Shown piece by piece: positions 40,053-50,122 of a stretch of DNA of 64,000 nucleotides. The notes under the pieces were generated by a model that had not been told where the DNA came from, searched no databases, and saw only the letters and a program-made list of their open reading frames with translations. The translations under genes were made by a program, and so were the position numbers. Each line of letters starts with the position of its first letter. Position 1 is the first letter of the stretch. Location of the stretch: contig NZ_VJYB01000001.1 of NCBI RefSeq assembly GCF_030400225.1, forward strand, positions 186,001 to 250,000, read 5' to 3'. This DNA comes from Lactobacillus sp. UCMA15818. Lineage in GTDB: Bacteria > Bacillota > Bacilli > Lactobacillales > Lactobacillaceae.

Positions 40053-40081
40053 AGAATAGTCGTTTACATGCTTTTTGTCAA
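40053..40081 (-). promoter_or_regulatory. Promoter of the glyQS T-box transcript
   Basis: A perfect TTGACA (40081-40076), overlapping the recO stop codon, is followed after 17 bases by TATTCT (40058-40053) on the minus strand. Transcription would start about 45 bases before stem I of the T-box. Confidence 0.65.
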
Positions 40082-40878
40082 TCCTTAGTTTGCTTCTCTT
40101 GCTGATTGTGCAAAATTTCTTTCGGCCATTTTTCCATCTCATCAATAAAATGTTTGGCTTTGATATTAACACCAACCTCATTGTTATATATTTGGTCAAG
40201 AGCAGCTCGTAAATTCTTCTTGGTATTGTCTTTAACATTAATATTGCCAATCTTTAAAATATCAACTGCACTGAATTGCCTCAAGAAGAAAATAGTTCTT
40301 TTATCCAAATGCATTCTCTGTGGATCCACGTGCCAATGGTTTCGGCATAATAAGCCACCCAAGCTCTGCGAAAAATCAAATTCCCCCTGATTTTCGGCAC
40401 AGACTACACAATTTGCTAGATTTGGCTTAACACCAAAAAAGCCGAGCATTTGCACCTCAATCATATTAGTCAGAATTGCTGCATCAATCCCATCGTCAAT
40501 CAACTTTAATACATGTACCAATTTTTCATACCAGATATTTAGTGGAACTGCATCTCCAAAGGCAACTTCTCCAAGCCCAAGGATATATGAAGCATAAGCA
40601 TTCAGCACAATGTCGTTGCAAATGGTTTGGAACTGTTTAACTTCCTTCACTGCAGAGATAAAAGAAAGCCCACTATCATTGATTGTTCCAATAAAGGTTG
40701 CCGAAGTGAACGGTAAGATAGCAGCAGCCAACTTAAATCCCCTTTTTCTTGCACCCCTTACGAAAAACATTTTGAATCCATAGTGATCTGTCAGAATCTT
40801 AACCAGCATATCTCGTTCACGATAATCCTTGCGATAAACAACGATTCCGGAAAATTCAGCCATTTTAGTGGTTCCCAC
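40078..40878 (-). CDS. recO: DNA repair protein RecO
   Basis: RecO loads RecA with RecR in the RecFOR pathway. The N-terminal OB fold is seen in FSGIVVYRKDYRERDMLVKILTDHYGFKMFFVRGARK. The central zinc-binding cysteines are in NCVVCAENQGEFDFSQSLGGLLCRNH. I use GTG 40878, 6 bases after GAGGTG (266 residues); ATG 40863 (MAEFSGIVVYR) is a possible alternative with a weaker site. It is 32 bases beyond era and in the era-recO order common in Firmicutes. The C-terminus is charged (QQEKQTKD). Confidence 0.92.
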   Translation of the reverse strand: MGTTKMAEFSGIVVYRKDYRERDMLVKILTDHYGFKMFFVRGARKRGFKLAAAILPFTSATFIGTINDSGLSFISAVKEVKQFQTICNDIVLNAYASYILGLGEVAFGDAVPLNIWYEKLVHVLKLIDDGIDAAILTNMIEVQMLGFFGVKPNLANCVVCAENQGEFDFSQSLGGLLCRNHWHVDPQRMHLDKRTIFFLRQFSAVDILKIGNINVKDNTKKNLRAALDQIYNNEVGVNIKAKHFIDEMEKWPKEILHNQQEKQTKD

Positions 40879-40910
40879 AGATCTCACCTCAGTATTCATA
40901 AAATTATCTT

Positions 40911-41813
40911 TTAATAGTCATCTTGCTTATAACCAAGTGCTTGCAAATCGGCCTTCTTGTCTTTCCAGTTAGGCTGGACCTTTACCCAAAGTTCAAGATA
41001 AACTTTATCACCAAGCAGCTTTTCGATTTCCTTGCGTGCTCTTGTTCCAATTGTCTTAAGCATCTTGCCGCCTTTGCCAATCAGAATACCCTTTTGTGAT
41101 GAACGTTCAACAATAATCGTCGCCTGTACCAAGACTTTCTCTTCATCTTCGCGCCTAATTCGTTCAACAACCACTGCTACAGAATGAGGAACTTCTTCAT
41201 GCGTCAAATCTAAGACCTGTTCACGAATCAATTCACCTGCAATAAAACGTTCTGGATGATCAGTTATCTGGTCATCAGGATAAAATTGCGGCCCTTCTGG
41301 AAGCATATTGCTGACTGTACTGACTAATTCTGGGCAATTAATACCTTGCAATGCAGAAATAGGATACACTTCAGTAAAATCTAACTCTTCGCGGTAGCTT
41401 TCGACAATGCCTAGGAGTGCATCTGGATGAATTTTATCAATTTTATTAATTACCAAGAAAATTGGCTGTTTAACTTGTTTCAACCGCTTAATGATAAATT
41501 CGTCTCCACGTCCTTTTTTCTCGGTTGCATTAACCATGAAGATTACAGCATCGACTTCATTTAAAGTTGACAATGCCGATTCAACCATAAAATCTCCCAG
41601 ACGACTATGAGGTTTATGAATTCCCGGGGTATCAATGAATACAATTTGTGTCTCATCGGTTGTATAGATTCCCTGAATTTTATTTCGTGTTGTTTGTGCT
41701 TTATCACTCATAATCGCAATTTTTTCACCGATTACTTGATTTAAAAAAGTCGACTTACCAACGTTTGGCCGTCCGATTATTGCAATAAAACCAGAATGTT
41801 TTTTTGTTTGCAT
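40911..41813 (-). CDS. era: GTPase Era
   Basis: Era is an essential GTPase that binds 16S rRNA near its 3' end during 30S maturation. It has 300 residues. The P-loop is GRPNVGKST (near residue 14), G3 is [13 protein letters not shown], and G4 is NKID. The C-terminal KH domain contains [32 protein letters not shown] 41813 follows AAAGGA. It is between dgkA and recO in the usual phoH-ybeY-dgkA-era-recO order. Confidence 0.98.
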   Translation of the reverse strand: MQTKKHSGFIAIIGRPNVGKSTFLNQVIGEKIAIMSDKAQTTRNKIQGIYTTDETQIVFIDTPGIHKPHSRLGDFMVESALSTLNEVDAVIFMVNATEKKGRGDEFIIKRLKQVKQPIFLVINKIDKIHPDALLGIVESYREELDFTEVYPISALQGINCPELVSTVSNMLPEGPQFYPDDQITDHPERFIAGELIREQVLDLTHEEVPHSVAVVVERIRREDEEKVLVQATIIVERSSQKGILIGKGGKMLKTIGTRARKEIEKLLGDKVYLELWVKVQPNWKDKKADLQALGYKQDDY

Positions 41814-41825
41814 TTAATATCCTTT

Positions 41826-42233
41826 CTAAGAAAAAAATACATGCCATAGATAAGGCAAGAAGATTGTGAGTCCAACAACTAAAGAAAATAATGAAGCAAT
41901 TAGTACAGCTCCCGCAGCAATATCCTTTGCTTTTTTCGCCAACTGATTGCTTTGCGTTCCAACAATCAGGTCAACCACATTTTCAATCGCAGTATTAATC
42001 AGTTCACATACTAAAACAATAGTAATACTCAAACCAAGCCATAACCATTCAATCATGGTAACTCTAAAAATTAAGGCGGCAAGGATTACCAAAACTGTCA
42101 TGACAGAATGAAAACGCAAATTACGCTCCTCTTTCCAAGCAGTCTTTAAGCCCTGATATGCATGACAAAAAGATACCCAAAAATGATGATGTTTCCAGTT
42201 AGCAGCACGTTTATTTTTTAAGTCCATAGGCAT
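41826..42233 (-). CDS. dgkA: Undecaprenol/diacylglycerol kinase family protein DgkA
   Basis: This is a small membrane kinase of about 135 residues with three transmembrane helices and the signature ELINTAIENVVDLIVG. In Gram-positives this family phosphorylates undecaprenol for the wall lipid carrier pool; diacylglycerol is the E. coli substrate. The start is uncertain: ATG 42233 (MPMDLKNK) with GTGAG upstream, or ATG 42227. Both overlap the end of ybeY by about 20 bases. A longer open frame upstream is inside ybeY and was rejected. Confidence 0.92.
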   Translation of the reverse strand: MPMDLKNKRAANWKHHHFWVSFCHAYQGLKTAWKEERNLRFHSVMTVLVILAALIFRVTMIEWLWLGLSITIVLVCELINTAIENVVDLIVGTQSNQLAKKAKDIAAGAVLIASLFSLVVGLTIFLPYLWHVFFS

Positions 42234-42690
42234 CCAAAATCTCACGTTGTAGTCCAAACATGACTTCTTCATCTTCCTTACGCATGTGATCATATCCGTT
42301 CAAATGTAAAAAACCATGAACAACTAAGAATCCAAGCTCACGTTCTTCAGAATGCTCAAGATATTCCGCTTGCTCCTTGACTTTATCCATTGAAACCATA
42401 ATATCACCAATATTTTTGGGAACATCGAATTCTTCATCATCAGGAAGAATTATTGGTAAATCATCTTCACTAGTTTCTTCAATCGCAAAACTAATAACAT
42501 CGGTTGGCTTATCAACACCACGATATTGTTTATTTATTTCATGTATTCGCGGGTTATCCATCAAAGTGACTGACATTTCTGTGTCATCAGGCAGTTTAAT
42601 ATATTTCCCAGCATACTCCAATACATTCTTCACCAGCTCAATTCTTTCTTCAGAAACTTTATCTGTTTCATCAAAAACCTCTAAATCCAT
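42211..42690 (-). CDS. ybeY: Endoribonuclease YbeY
   Basis: YbeY is a zinc-dependent rRNA maturation and quality-control nuclease. It has 159 residues from ATG 42690 (MDLEVFDETDKVS), after AGAGGG. The zinc motif HGFLHLNGYDH gives the three histidines (H-x3-H-x5-H), preceded by the substrate region NKQYRGVDKPTDVISFA. An acidic insert EETSEDDLPIILPDDEEFDVP is typical of lactobacilli. The start lies 4 bases beyond the phoH stop, and the end overlaps dgkA. Confidence 0.96.
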   Translation of the reverse strand: MDLEVFDETDKVSEERIELVKNVLEYAGKYIKLPDDTEMSVTLMDNPRIHEINKQYRGVDKPTDVISFAIEETSEDDLPIILPDDEEFDVPKNIGDIMVSMDKVKEQAEYLEHSEERELGFLVVHGFLHLNGYDHMRKEDEEVMFGLQREILDAYGLKK

Positions 42691-42694
42691 TAAT

Positions 42695-43672
42695 TTAACC
42701 CTCTTCTTCACCTTGTTTTGAATATGCATCAATTATTTCTGCAACCACAGGATGACGTACAATGTCAGCCGCATCAAAATTAACAAAACTAATATGAGGC
42801 CGTCCTACCAATATCTTCTCCGCATCTACGAGTCCACTCTGATTGTGCCCCTTTGGTAGATCAATTTGCGTCTTATCACCATTGACAACCATCTTAGAAC
42901 CAAATCCAAGTCTCGTAAGAAACATTTTCATTTGTGCTCGTGTTGTATTTTGTGCCTCATCTAGAATTACAAAAGCATTCTCAAGCGTACGACCACGCAT
43001 ATAGGCAAGCGGCGCAATTTCGATGATTCCACGATCTAACAAGCGCTCAGTGTGCTCCTTACCTAAAACACTATACAGAGCATCATAAATTGGGCGCAGA
43101 TAAGGATCAACCTTTTCTTTTAAATCACCTGGCAAAAAGCCAAGTGATTCACCAGCCTCAACCGCAGGCCTTGTTAAAATAATTCGTTCAACTTCATTCT
43201 TTTTTAATGCAGCCACGGCCATGACAACAGCTAAAAAAGTCTTACCTGTTCCAGCAGGCCCAATTCCAAAAACCAAGTCATTATTAGTGATTGCCTGCAC
43301 GTATTGGCGCTGGCCGTAATTCTTAACTCTAATTGGCTTCTTTTTTTGGTCTCTTAAAAGTATATCAGTGTATAAATCCTGAAAGTATGTCAATGTATCT
43401 CGCTTTGCCATCTTGATAGCTGACAAAACATCGGTACTGTTAATTGCAACTCCTTGACTTAGCAAATCACTTAATTGTTTCAAAATCGCTATGGTCTTAT
43501 CAACTGACTCCGATGAACCGCTAATCTTGATAACTTCACCAAAAGGCTTAACAACAACCGCTTCGCTTTCTTCAAGCAACTTGATATACTTATCATGAGT
43601 ACCCAATAGCGCAACACTTTGCTGTGGATCCTCTAATCTGAATTCCTTTTCAACTAATTGTTCTTCCGTCAA
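42695..43672 (-). CDS. phoH: PhoH family ATPase
   Basis: This is a 325-residue PhoH/PhoL-type protein: an N-terminal KH-like RNA-binding region (FGEVIKISGSSESVDKTIAIL) and a P-loop ATPase core with GPAGTGKTFLAVVMAV, the Walker B region FVILDEAQNTT, and GDKTQIDLPKG. It is thought to act with YbeY in RNA metabolism, but its activity is unproven. The start is a TTG at 43672 following AAGGAG at 10 bases; no in-frame ATG with a site exists nearby. A probable promoter is just upstream. Confidence 0.93.
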   Translation of the reverse strand: MTEEQLVEKEFRLEDPQQSVALLGTHDKYIKLLEESEAVVVKPFGEVIKISGSSESVDKTIAILKQLSDLLSQGVAINSTDVLSAIKMAKRDTLTYFQDLYTDILLRDQKKKPIRVKNYGQRQYVQAITNNDLVFGIGPAGTGKTFLAVVMAVAALKKNEVERIILTRPAVEAGESLGFLPGDLKEKVDPYLRPIYDALYSVLGKEHTERLLDRGIIEIAPLAYMRGRTLENAFVILDEAQNTTRAQMKMFLTRLGFGSKMVVNGDKTQIDLPKGHNQSGLVDAEKILVGRPHISFVNFDAADIVRHPVVAEIIDAYSKQGEEEG

Positions 43673-43710
43673 TCCGCATGGGCTCCTTCAAATAACCATA
43701 TTATGCTTAA

Positions 43711-43739
43711 ATCATAGCATAAATCCATTATCTAATAAA
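43711..43739 (-). promoter_or_regulatory. Probable promoter of the phoH-ybeY-dgkA-era-recO operon
   Basis: An extended -10, TGCTATGAT (core 43716-43711), with TTTATT 17 bases upstream (43739-43734), sits about 40 bases before the phoH start. The 306-base gap 43673-43978 otherwise holds only the yqeY terminator at its far end; the middle is A/T-rich without a recognised element. Confidence 0.4.
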
Positions 43740-43918
43740 GTCCACTAGTCTATATAAGACCAAAGCGAAATGAATCATCACAATACATATTGCAAGTCTT
43801 CGAATACCACCTTAAAAATTGAGAATTGTAAAATATTTTCAGTCATATATGAATTGATACTTAGCAGTAAGAAGACAATCTTTGTAGAACATATTTAATT
43901 AAAAGGTGATACAAACTG

Positions 43919-43954
43919 CAAAAAAATTGTACCAAAACCGAAGTTTCAGTACAA
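43919..43954 (-). terminator. Rho-independent terminator of rpsU-yqeY, with TTCG tetraloop
   Basis: On the minus strand TTGTACTGAAAC (43954-43943) pairs with GTTTTGGTACAA (43938-43927), 12 bp with two G-T pairs. It is capped by a TTCG loop and followed by TTTTTTT. It is one of the strongest terminators in the window. Confidence 0.92.
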
Positions 43955-43978
43955 CCTTTTCTACTAACTATATCTACA

Positions 43979-44422
43979 TTAGTTCAATAATGATTTTACA
44001 ACTGAGTTAACAATCTTCCCATCAGCTTGACCCTTGAGTTTAGGCATAACTGCACCCATTACTTTACCAAAATCAGCTTTAGATGTTGCTCCAACTTGTC
44101 GAATCGTTTCTTCAACAATAGACTTTACATCGTCCTCACTAAGTTGCTCCGGCAAATAACGTTCGACAATCTCGATTTCCTTCTCAAGTGCAGGGACTAA
44201 ATCGGTACGGTCAGCTGCTGTAAATTCATCAACTGAGTCCTTACGTTGCTTTAGTTCACGAGACAAGACACTAACTTCTTCATCAGAGGTCAAAGTACGA
44301 CCAACCTTAATCTGTTCATTAGTTGCTGCAGCTTTTAGCATGCGGACAGTACTTAAGGTTTCTTTGTCGTGAGCCTTCATCGCAGTCTTCAAATCATTAT
44401 TCAATGAATCAAGTAAGCTCAT
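43979..44422 (-). CDS. GatB/YqeY domain protein
   Basis: This is a 147-residue soluble helical protein of the YqeY family. Its C-terminal half resembles the tail domain of GatB (VERYLPEQLSEDDVKSIVEETIRQVGATSKADFGKVMGAVMPKLKGQADGK, in pieces). No enzymatic activity is known; binding of tRNA-like ligands is an inference from GatB. ATG 44422 is preceded by GGAGGGG. It follows rpsU by 22 bases, the standard rpsU-yqeY pair. Confidence 0.93.
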   Translation of the reverse strand: MSLLDSLNNDLKTAMKAHDKETLSTVRMLKAAATNEQIKVGRTLTSDEEVSVLSRELKQRKDSVDEFTAADRTDLVPALEKEIEIVERYLPEQLSEDDVKSIVEETIRQVGATSKADFGKVMGAVMPKLKGQADGKIVNSVVKSLLN

Positions 44423-44444
44423 CAGTTCTACCCCTCCTTAGGAA

Positions 44445-44630
44445 TTAGAAACGACGCTTGTTCTTACGCTTTCTTGCTGCTTCTGACTTTTTCTTACGTT
44501 TCACACTTGGCTTCTCGTAAAATTCACGCTTACGGTATTCTTGTAAAGTACCTGTTTTTGAAACGGTGCGTTTGAAGCGACGAAGAGCATCATCAAGAGA
44601 TTCGTTTTTACGAACGACTGTCTTTGACAT
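44445..44630 (-). CDS. rpsU: 30S ribosomal protein S21
   Basis: S21 is a 61-residue, strongly basic protein. The start [21 protein letters not shown] at 44630 follows GGAGGG. A longer open frame adds 19 unrelated residues and was rejected. The Arg/Lys-rich tail ([18 protein letters not shown]) is typical. S21 binds near the 3' end of 16S rRNA and aids initiation. A near-consensus promoter lies 80 bases upstream. Confidence 0.97.
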   Translation of the reverse strand: MSKTVVRKNESLDDALRRFKRTVSKTGTLQEYRKREFYEKPSVKRKKKSEAARKRKNKRRF

Positions 44631-44708
44631 ATTGTTTCCCTCCCTCCGAGCTTTAAAGTAACCGTCTAATCTTGTATAAAAACACAAATTTAATAACAGT
44701 TCCTAACT

Positions 44709-44737
44709 ATTATACATAAACGTTGACAAACCGTCAA
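44709..44737 (-). promoter_or_regulatory. Near-consensus promoter of rpsU-yqeY
   Basis: TTGACG (44737-44732) and TATAAT (44714-44709) are 17 bases apart on the minus strand. The -35 is the left arm of a small palindrome, TTGACGGTTTGTCAA. Confidence 0.8.
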
Positions 44738-44781
44738 TACACCAAATATAACATCTTGAAAAAATAATGAAATCGTTTCCT

Positions 44782-44810
44782 TTACGTGTGCTGTATTCAT
44801 AATGTATAAT
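44782..44810 (+). promoter_or_regulatory. Probable promoter of the PpsR gene
   Basis: TATAAT (44805-44810), preceded by TG one base upstream (extended -10), has TTACGT 17 bases before it (44782-44787). It lies about 40 bases before the ATG, back to back with the rpsU promoter. Confidence 0.55.
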
Positions 44811-44850
44811 TGGCTATAGTAATATCTATTAAATTTAAGGGGAATTTATA

Positions 44851-45660
44851 ATGACACAAGATAAAAAAATGGCTATTTTTGTAATCTCAGACTCACTTGG
44901 TGAAACTGGCAATAACTTAGCTGAAGCCGCAACTGTCCAATTTCCAAACGTAAAATTTGAATATCAACGTTTTCCTTTGATAAAGACAACCTCACTTTTA
45001 GCAGGAATCCTTGAACAAGCAAAAAGATTGGATGCCTTTGTCGTACACACACTCGTTGGAGAAGGTTTGGCTTCTTATGTTAATGACTATTGTGCAGAAA
45101 ACGAGCTCTGTGTGTTAGATGGAATGTCAAAAATTATCAATACAATCCAAACAAAAACAGGCGAAACTCCTTTATACCAATCTGGAAGAAACCATAAATT
45201 AAATAAAAATTATTTTAATCGTATTGAAGCGTTGGAATTTGCAGTTACTTATGATGATGGGAAAGACCCTGCAGGTTTTGAGAAAGCAGATATTGTTCTT
45301 TTAGGTGTTTCTAGGACTTCAAAGACCCCGCTTTCACTTTATTTAGCCAATAAAAATTATCGTGTTGCTAATCTTCCACTTGTTCCAAAAGCTGGTATCC
45401 CCGATGAGATTTGGAAAGTTGACCCCAAGAAAATTTTTGGTCTAACAAACGATCCAACAGTTCTCAACAACATTCGTCGTGAACGCATGATTACCTATGG
45501 ACTGAATCCTGATACAAATTATTCTAATATGGAAAATATTGAAGCAGAATTAGCCTATGCGAATAAACTTTATAGAAAGATTGGTTGTCTGATTATTAAT
45601 GTCTCAAATAAGTCAATTGAAGAAACTGCAACCTTAATCATAGAAAGCCTACCTCAATAA
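44851..45660 (+). CDS. Pyruvate phosphate dikinase / PEP synthase regulatory protein (PpsR, YqfL family)
   Basis: This is a 269-residue bifunctional kinase/pyrophosphorylase family protein, which in characterised members switches PPDK or PEP synthase by phosphorylating and dephosphorylating a threonine. The start reads MAIFVISDSLGETGNNLAEAA, and the P-loop-like ILLGVSRTSKTPLSLYLA lies near residue 150, as in the family. The target enzyme is not in this window. In Bacillus yqfL is near glyS and dnaG. It is on the plus strand, unlike its neighbours, and convergent with nfo. Confidence 0.9.
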   Translation: MTQDKKMAIFVISDSLGETGNNLAEAATVQFPNVKFEYQRFPLIKTTSLLAGILEQAKRLDAFVVHTLVGEGLASYVNDYCAENELCVLDGMSKIINTIQTKTGETPLYQSGRNHKLNKNYFNRIEALEFAVTYDDGKDPAGFEKADIVLLGVSRTSKTPLSLYLANKNYRVANLPLVPKAGIPDEIWKVDPKKIFGLTNDPTVLNNIRRERMITYGLNPDTNYSNMENIEAELAYANKLYRKIGCLIINVSNKSIEETATLIIESLPQ

Positions 45661-45673
45661 CCTCTGCTTTAAA

Positions 45674-45711
45674 GGGAGTGTGACTTATGAAACACATTTA
45701 TTCGTAATAAA
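45674..45711. repeat. Short remnant of the intergenic repeat
   Basis: GGGAGTGTG followed directly by ACTTATGAAACACATTTAT and TCGTAATAAA matches the first 9 bases and an inner segment of copy B (36491-36660), with about 90 bases between them missing. It lies between the convergent ppsR and nfo genes. No clear terminator is visible in the rest of the 129-base gap. Confidence 0.7.
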
Positions 45712-45789
45712 GCAATCTAAGATTAGTTCTAGGACTTCAAGTCTGGACTTTAAAAAGACGTTTCTTGCCTGATTAATTGAAGATTTTAC

Positions 45790-46692
45790 TTATTGTTTCC
45801 CTTTTTGTGCAAAGACCTTCTCTTGCATTTGGGGATCAAATGTTTGTTCTTCAAACATTTTAATCTCAAAACCATATGGGGCATACTGATTCTTCTTATC
45901 GGGTCCGACATACGGAGTTTCCATAATCTTTGGTACATCAACCAATGCTTCATGATGAACGATATAATTCAATGCATCGAAGCCAATTGTACCAAAGCCG
46001 ATATTTTCATGCCGATCTTTGTGTGCGCCCATTTCATTCTTCGAATCATTCACATGAACAACTTTTAAACGGTCAAGCCCTATTATTTTATCAAACTGAT
46101 TCAAGACACCATCGAAGTCTTCCTTGACATTGTATCCTGCGTCGCTTGTATGACAAGTATCAAAAGTAACTGACAACTTTTCATTGTATGTTACACCTGC
46201 AATCATCTGGGCAATTTCCTCGAAGGTTCTGCCTACTTCAGTACCCTTTCCTGCCATCGTCTCAATTGCAATTTGGAGAGTCTGCTTAGGTGTAATAACT
46301 TCATTAAACCCCTTTATAATATTCGCGATTGCGGCATCTGCCCCCGCACCAACATGAGCTCCTGGATGAAAAGTCATCTGCGTTGCCCCAAGTGCCTCCG
46401 CACGCTCAACTTCGGCTCTGAGAAAATCGACTGCGAAAGTAAAATTTTCGGGTTTCTTAGTGTTACCCAAATTAATAATATAAGGTGCATGAACAACAAT
46501 ATTACTTAAATTATGTTCTTTCATGTACGCATGTCCAGCTTCAATATTCATTTCTGAAATAGGTTTTCTTCTAGTATTTTGTGGTGCTCCTGTATAAATC
46601 ATGAAGGTCGATGCCCCATAAGATTCGGCCTCTTTGGCTGAACCAAGAAGCATATCCTTTCCTTTCATTCCAACATGTGATCCAATTAACAT
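45790..46692 (-). CDS. nfo: Endonuclease IV
   Basis: This is a 300-residue AP endonuclease for base-excision repair, an AP_endonuc_2 TIM barrel with three zinc ions. Metal ligands lie in [47 protein letters not shown] and [25 protein letters not shown] start at ATG 46692 after AGGAGG; 12 extra residues upstream are not conserved. It is 19 bases beyond the YitT-like gene and may be co-transcribed with msrA, which would group two oxidative-damage repair functions. Confidence 0.96.
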   Translation of the reverse strand: MLIGSHVGMKGKDMLLGSAKEAESYGASTFMIYTGAPQNTRRKPISEMNIEAGHAYMKEHNLSNIVVHAPYIINLGNTKKPENFTFAVDFLRAEVERAEALGATQMTFHPGAHVGAGADAAIANIIKGFNEVITPKQTLQIAIETMAGKGTEVGRTFEEIAQMIAGVTYNEKLSVTFDTCHTSDAGYNVKEDFDGVLNQFDKIIGLDRLKVVHVNDSKNEMGAHKDRHENIGFGTIGFDALNYIVHHEALVDVPKIMETPYVGPDKKNQYAPYGFEIKMFEEQTFDPQMQEKVFAQKGKQ

Positions 46693-46711
46693 CTTAATCC
46701 TCCTCTTAAAT

Positions 46712-47587
46712 TTAAGGTTCGGGTTCATAAAAATGACCCATTATTTGTACATTTTCAGAAATACTTACAAAAGCATATGGATCAGACTCTTCCATCGCAG
46801 CTTTTAATTCTGCTTGCTCATATCTTGAAATAACAGTAAATAAAATTGATTTTTCATCATGCCGGTATGCACCTTCAGCACCATGTACAATTGTAATTCC
46901 ACGCCTCATGTGGCTTTGAATGCAGTCAACCACACTCTTTGGCTTGTTAGTAACAATCATTACCTGCATCTTCTGCTGACGAGTATAAACCATATCCATA
47001 ACACGTGCATTGATTACGATTCCAAGTGCTGAGTAGAATGCATAGGGCCACCCATAAACAGCCCCTGCAGCTAAAACTATCAATGCATTAAATGTCATAT
47101 TAATTGTCCCTATACTTTTGCCAGTTTTCTTGCGCAAAGTCAGTCCAATAATATCTAAACCACCTGTTGAAATTCCATTTTTAAGTGCTAATCCCGTACC
47201 AAATCCATTGATTGCAGCTCCAAAAATCGCACAAATTATTGGATCCGTTGTCAGTGTGATTGGCTTTAATGACTTAATCATAATACTTGAACAGATAACC
47301 GCCAAAAAAGTAAAAAAAGTAAAACGGTGCCCAATATTCTTCCAAGCAATCAAAAACAGCGGTAAGTTCAATAGTAAAAGAAGTATCGCAGTTGATAAAT
47401 GAACTGGTCCATATTGGCGTGTAAGAGTCTCAACCAACTGCGCTAATCCCGTAACACCAGACGAATAAATCTTACCTGGTGTCCAAAAAAAGTTCATCGC
47501 GATTGAAACTAAGATTCCATAAATAAATGCAGTAGAAGCTCGCGCAACATACTGGTGTCTTTTCCATATTCGCTGAAATTCATCCAT
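46712..47587 (-). CDS. YitT family membrane protein (second paralogue)
   Basis: This is a 291-residue membrane protein with about five to six helices and the family block [26 protein letters not shown], then a C-terminal DUF2179 domain of about 80 residues ([29 protein letters not shown]). It is clearly related to, but diverged from, the protein at 887-1774. The function is unknown. It lies 35 bases beyond msrA and 19 before nfo. Confidence 0.85.
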   Translation of the reverse strand: MDEFQRIWKRHQYVARASTAFIYGILVSIAMNFFWTPGKIYSSGVTGLAQLVETLTRQYGPVHLSTAILLLLLNLPLFLIAWKNIGHRFTFFTFLAVICSSIMIKSLKPITLTTDPIICAIFGAAINGFGTGLALKNGISTGGLDIIGLTLRKKTGKSIGTINMTFNALIVLAAGAVYGWPYAFYSALGIVINARVMDMVYTRQQKMQVMIVTNKPKSVVDCIQSHMRRGITIVHGAEGAYRHDEKSILFTVISRYEQAELKAAMEESDPYAFVSISENVQIMGHFYEPEP

Positions 47588-47622
47588 TTATTTTTCTCTA
47601 TTCTCCTCTTATTTAGGTGTCT

Positions 47623-48141
47623 TTATGAAAAGTGACTCTTGTATTCCATTCTGCCAATCTCTTCCATTGCAAAGCGCTCTGGATTTTTCTTATAGAAGTC
47701 TTGGTGATATTCTTCTGCCTTGTAAAATGGTTTAGCATCTTCAATTGAAGTAACAATTGGCTTGTTATATTTACCACTTTGCATCAGCTTCAAGCGTGAA
47801 GCTTGCGCAATTTCTTTTTGTTCATCATTTTTTGTAAATATTACTGGGCGATAACTATCTCCCCGATCTTGGAATTGTCCCATCGCATCTGTCGGGTCTG
47901 TCTGCTGCCAATAAATCTCTACTAATTTCTCATACGAAACGACCGCTGGATCAAAAGTTATTTCAACTGCTTCTGTGTGACCAGTTGTATGTGAACAAAC
48001 TTGCTCATAAGTCGGATTTGAAACATGCCCACCAGTATATCCTGAAACCACTCTAATAATTCCAGGGTATTCATCAAATGGTTTTACCATACACCAGAAA
48101 CAACCACCAGCAAATATTGCCGTATCAATCTTTTCACTCAT
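47623..48141 (-). CDS. msrA: Peptide methionine sulfoxide reductase MsrA
   Basis: MsrA reduces methionine-S-sulfoxide in proteins. It has 172 residues. The catalytic cysteine is in [18 protein letters not shown] near residue 14. [27 protein letters not shown] and [24 protein letters not shown]-like [17 protein letters not shown] follow. Only MsrA is present; no MsrB domain is fused. ATG 48141 follows AGGAGG. It heads the msrA-yitT-nfo group. Confidence 0.96.
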   Translation of the reverse strand: MSEKIDTAIFAGGCFWCMVKPFDEYPGIIRVVSGYTGGHVSNPTYEQVCSHTTGHTEAVEITFDPAVVSYEKLVEIYWQQTDPTDAMGQFQDRGDSYRPVIFTKNDEQKEIAQASRLKLMQSGKYNKPIVTSIEDAKPFYKAEEYHQDFYKKNPERFAMEEIGRMEYKSHFS

Positions 48142-48256
48142 TGAAATTCCTCCTAGTAAATGTATAAAATAACCTATCTATTTTCATACTTCAATTGTTA
48201 ATACTCCTAATTATGCTTTTAAAAAGGTAATTTGTAAAATAATTTACTGACAAAAA

Positions 48257-48339
48257 GAGGACTGGGTCAAAAATTAAATTTTGATCTAGCCTCCTTCTTG
48301 ATTTCGTATAAACATATCTTGCATCCCATTAAGTCACAC
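48257..48339. repeat. Truncated intergenic repeat doubling as aspS terminator
   Basis: GAGGACTGGGTCAAAAATT and the following bases match the start of copy A (33036 onward), including TTTCGTATAAACAT, then break off before the long foldback. On the minus strand GAGGCTAGATCAAAA pairs with TTTTTGACCCAGTCCTC and is followed by TTTTTG, so it probably terminates hisS-aspS transcription. Confidence 0.75.
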
Positions 48340-48352
48340 TTGTTGCTGCTAA

Positions 48353-50122
48353 TTAATCCTCTATTGTTTCCAAGTGTAATTCATCTAGTTGCTTTGGCGC
48401 AACCGTACTTGGTGCATTAGTAAGCGGTTCAGATGCTTTTGAATTCTTTGGAAATGCAATAACCTCACGAATATTATCACGTTTGGCTAACAGCATTGCA
48501 AACCGATCTAATCCAATTGCTAAGCCGCCATGAGGTGGGAACCCGTAATCAAGCGCATCAATAAAGAAACCGAACTGTGCTTCTGCACTTTCTTTTGTAA
48601 ATCCAAGTGCCTTAAACATTTTTTCTTGAATTTTCCGTTGATGAATACGAATTGACCCCCCACCCAATTCGTAACCATTCAACACGATATCATAACTTTG
48701 TGCATGTGCCTTATGGGGATTGGTATCTAGTAAAGCAACATCTTCTTCGTTAGGCATTGTGAATGGATGGTGAGCTGCAATGTATCTATGAAAGTCCTCA
48801 CTATACTCAAACAGTGGCCAATCAACAACCCATAAAAATGCAAATTTACTTTCATCGATCATGTCTAATTCCTTAGCAATACTTGTACGTAAATATCCTA
48901 ATGAAGCTGCAACAACATCTCTTGTATCGGCAACAAATAAGATTAAGTCTCCTACTTGAGCTTCCGCTGCTTCACACAAAACGGCCACGTTTTCATTGAA
49001 GAACTTAGCAATAGGTCCAGAAAACCCATCATCAGTTACCTTCAACCATGCCATCCCTTTTGCACCAAAACGTTTGATGTAATCTTGCTCGGCATCAATT
49101 TCTTTACGTGAGTATTTGTCTGCTCCACCTGGTACAGTAATTGCTTTAACTTGACCACCATTTTCAAGTGTGTTCTGAAATACCTTGAAATCAACATCTT
49201 TGACCGCACCCGCCATATTCTTCAATTCCATTCCAAAACGTACATCTGGCTTATCTGATCCAAAGCGATCCATTGCTTCGTTCCAAGTAATTCGCTTAAG
49301 CGGAAGTTCAATATCGATATCTAAAGTATCCTTCATGACACATTTCAACAAGCCCTCTGTTAAATCCTGAATTTCTTCAGCCGTCATAAACGAGGTCTCT
49401 AAGTCAATCTGTGTAAATTCTGGTTGACGATCCCCCCGCAAATCTTCGTCACGGAAACAACGTGCAATTTGATAATAGCGGTCAAACCCAGCACCCATCA
49501 ATAGTTGTTTGAATAACTGTGGTGATTGTGGAAGTGCATAAAAATGTCCTGGATATACACGAGAAGGTACAAGGTAATCGCGTGCACCTTCAGGGGTCGA
49601 CTTTGTCAAATATGGAGTTTCAATATCAATAAATTTATTTTCGTCAAGATAGCGATGAATCGATTGTGTAATTTTGCTGCGAAGAATCAAACCTCGCTGC
49701 ATCTCAGGGCGACGCAAATCAAGATAGCGATACTTCAAGCGCAGATCGTCTGCAACATTGATACCATCTTCAATATAAAACGGTGGTGTTTTCGCCCTAT
49801 TCAAGAGGTTAATCTCATGAACTTCAACTTCAAACTTACCTGTTGCCATTTTTGGATTGGTTGCATCTTCGCCACGATTTACAACCTTGCCAGTGACTTC
49901 AATTACATACTCGCTGCGCAGTTCATCGGCGACTTTAAGAGCAGCCTCGTCAAAAGCCTGACTAAATACTAATTGGACAATTCCTTCACGATCTCTCAAA
50001 TCAATAAAAATTAAATTTCCAAGGTCACGTCGTTTTTGAACCCAGCCTTTCAAAGTCACATTTTTGCCTAAAAATGATTCATCTACTAGTCCACAATAAA
50101 CTGTTCTCTCCATGTTATTCAC
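48353..50122 (-). CDS. aspS: Aspartyl-tRNA synthetase
   Basis: This is a class IIb synthetase of 589 residues, the bacterial type with the GAD insertion. It has an N-terminal OB anticodon-binding domain ([26 protein letters not shown]), motif 2 ([25 protein letters not shown]) and motif 3 ([28 protein letters not shown]). The GTG at 50122 overlaps the last base of the hisS stop (TAGTG) and has GGGAG nearby; ATG 50113 is the alternative start. It is co-transcribed with hisS under the T-box. Confidence 0.97.
   Translation of the reverse strand: MNNMERTVYCGLVDESFLGKNVTLKGWVQKRRDLGNLIFIDLRDREGIVQLVFSQAFDEAALKVADELRSEYVIEVTGKVVNRGEDATNPKMATGKFEVEVHEINLLNRAKTPPFYIEDGINVADDLRLKYRYLDLRRPEMQRGLILRSKITQSIHRYLDENKFIDIETPYLTKSTPEGARDYLVPSRVYPGHFYALPQSPQLFKQLLMGAGFDRYYQIARCFRDEDLRGDRQPEFTQIDLETSFMTAEEIQDLTEGLLKCVMKDTLDIDIELPLKRITWNEAMDRFGSDKPDVRFGMELKNMAGAVKDVDFKVFQNTLENGGQVKAITVPGGADKYSRKEIDAEQDYIKRFGAKGMAWLKVTDDGFSGPIAKFFNENVAVLCEAAEAQVGDLILFVADTRDVVAASLGYLRTSIAKELDMIDESKFAFLWVVDWPLFEYSEDFHRYIAAHHPFTMPNEEDVALLDTNPHKAHAQSYDIVLNGYELGGGSIRIHQRKIQEKMFKALGFTKESAEAQFGFFIDALDYGFPPHGGLAIGLDRFAMLLAKRDNIREVIAFPKNSKASEPLTNAPSTVAPKQLDELHLETIED

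Noticed and set aside
49526-49972. 148-codon plus-strand ORF
   Set aside because: Antisense to the conserved aspS anticodon-binding and catalytic regions, without a binding site.
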